Source: 38-11 sp927435965
GTDB lineage: Bacteria > Bacillota > Clostridia > Tissierellales > Dethiosulfatibacteraceae
Length of the DNA: 12,712 nucleotides
NCBI GenBank assembly: GCA_927435965.1
Contig: CAKMKB010000223.1
Location: 1-12,712 of the forward strand
Reading direction: 5' to 3'
Shown: piece after piece, positions 12,596-12,712 of the stretch
Layout of the letters: every line of letters begins with the position of its first letter
How positions within the stretch are numbered: the stretch's first letter is position 1
Notes under the pieces: generated by a model
Told to the model about the DNA's origin: nothing
The model's database searches: none
What the model saw: only the letters and a program-made list of their open reading frames with translations
Program-made: the position numbers and the translations under genes

Positions 12596-12712
12596 AATAG
12601 ATATGGACCGGAACATACGCAAGAACAGAGAAAAGTACACTGATGTGTGGAATAGCAGCAACATAGCCACTGACATGGGTAAACGCACAGGCATGTATCA
12701 TATCATGAAGGC
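12596..12712. repeat. Right arm of the 117-bp inverted repeat (runs to the window edge)
   Basis: Reverse-complement copy of 12325-12441. The identity reaches the last base, so the repeat may continue outside the window. The spacer between the arms is 154 bases. Confidence 0.92.
12603..12712 (+). CDS. Partial hypothetical frame in the right repeat arm
   Basis: From the ATG at 12603 the plus strand is open to the window end and encodes MDRNIRKNREKYTDVWNSSN and on to HIMKA. This differs from the left-arm peptide only by Tyr for His (plus Asp for Glu just before the ATG). No ribosome site is seen before the ATG, so it may be a 3' fragment of a duplicated gene without its own start. Confidence 0.2.
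   Translation, partial: MDRNIRKNREKYTDVWNSSNIATDMGKRTGMYHIMK

Noticed and set aside
12325..12712. A diversity-generating retroelement template/variable repeat pair.
   Set aside because: The repeats are inverted, there are only four differences, one is not at an adenine, and three are at third codon positions; no reverse transcriptase is visible.
12325..12712. Contig-end foldback assembly artefact.
   Set aside because: An artefact would normally give identical arms; these differ at four positions in a codon-aware pattern. It cannot be fully excluded without reads.

Overview
The window looks like a piece of an AT-rich Gram-positive genome, most likely a Clostridia-type Bacillota. This is inferred from the strong AGGAGG ribosome sites, from a lipoprotein with a Thr/Ala-rich spacer after the lipid-anchor Cys, from a sigma-54/NtrC-type control circuit and from the low-GC codon use. 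Species cannot be read from the sequence. Nearly every gene from base 786 onward lies on the minus strand; only a peroxiredoxin-like gene at the left edge is clearly on plus.

Region 1 (1-1110): a thioredoxin-fold peroxiredoxin-like gene (151-789, +) converges on a small DUF2007-like gene (786-1019, -). Their stop codons overlap by four bases, and the terminator of the first lies inside the second.

Region 2 (1110-8290) is the core. A three-gene operon encodes a TAXI-type TRAP transporter: solute-binding lipoprotein, DUF1850 membrane-anchored protein, and a fused 4TM/12TM permease. Directly upstream is a two-gene signalling operon: a histidine kinase with a periplasmic SBP_bac_3 sensor domain and a PAS domain, overlapping an NtrC-class sigma-54 activator. 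Between the two operons lies a full-consensus sigma-54 promoter (TGGCACG-N4-TTGCT, 4739-4755) pointing into the transporter operon. The simplest reading is a self-contained circuit: the kinase senses an extracellular amino-acid-like ligand, the activator opens the sigma-54 promoter, and the TRAP system imports the ligand or a relative.

Region 3 (8290-10585): a strongly folded non-coding stretch (8323-8423) that may be an IS200/IS605-type end or RNA remnant, then an aspartate/glutamate-family racemase translationally coupled to a P1-family (DmpA-type) aminopeptidase. A second, weaker sigma-54-like promoter precedes the racemase, so these enzymes may belong to the same regulon and process D-amino acids or peptides.

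Region 4 (10586-12034): mscL (large-conductance mechanosensitive channel) and a 3-hydroxyisobutyrate-dehydrogenase-family oxidoreductase, each apparently transcribed on its own.

Region 5 (12035-12712): a repeat-rich end. It holds a large imperfect foldback (12173-12303) and a pair of 117-bp inverted repeats (12325-12441 and 12596-12712, 4 differences). The arms keep a shared reading frame running outward in both directions, with the start of a small unrecognised gene in the 154-bp spacer. This could be a mobile-element remnant or an invertible switch; the window ends inside the right arm.
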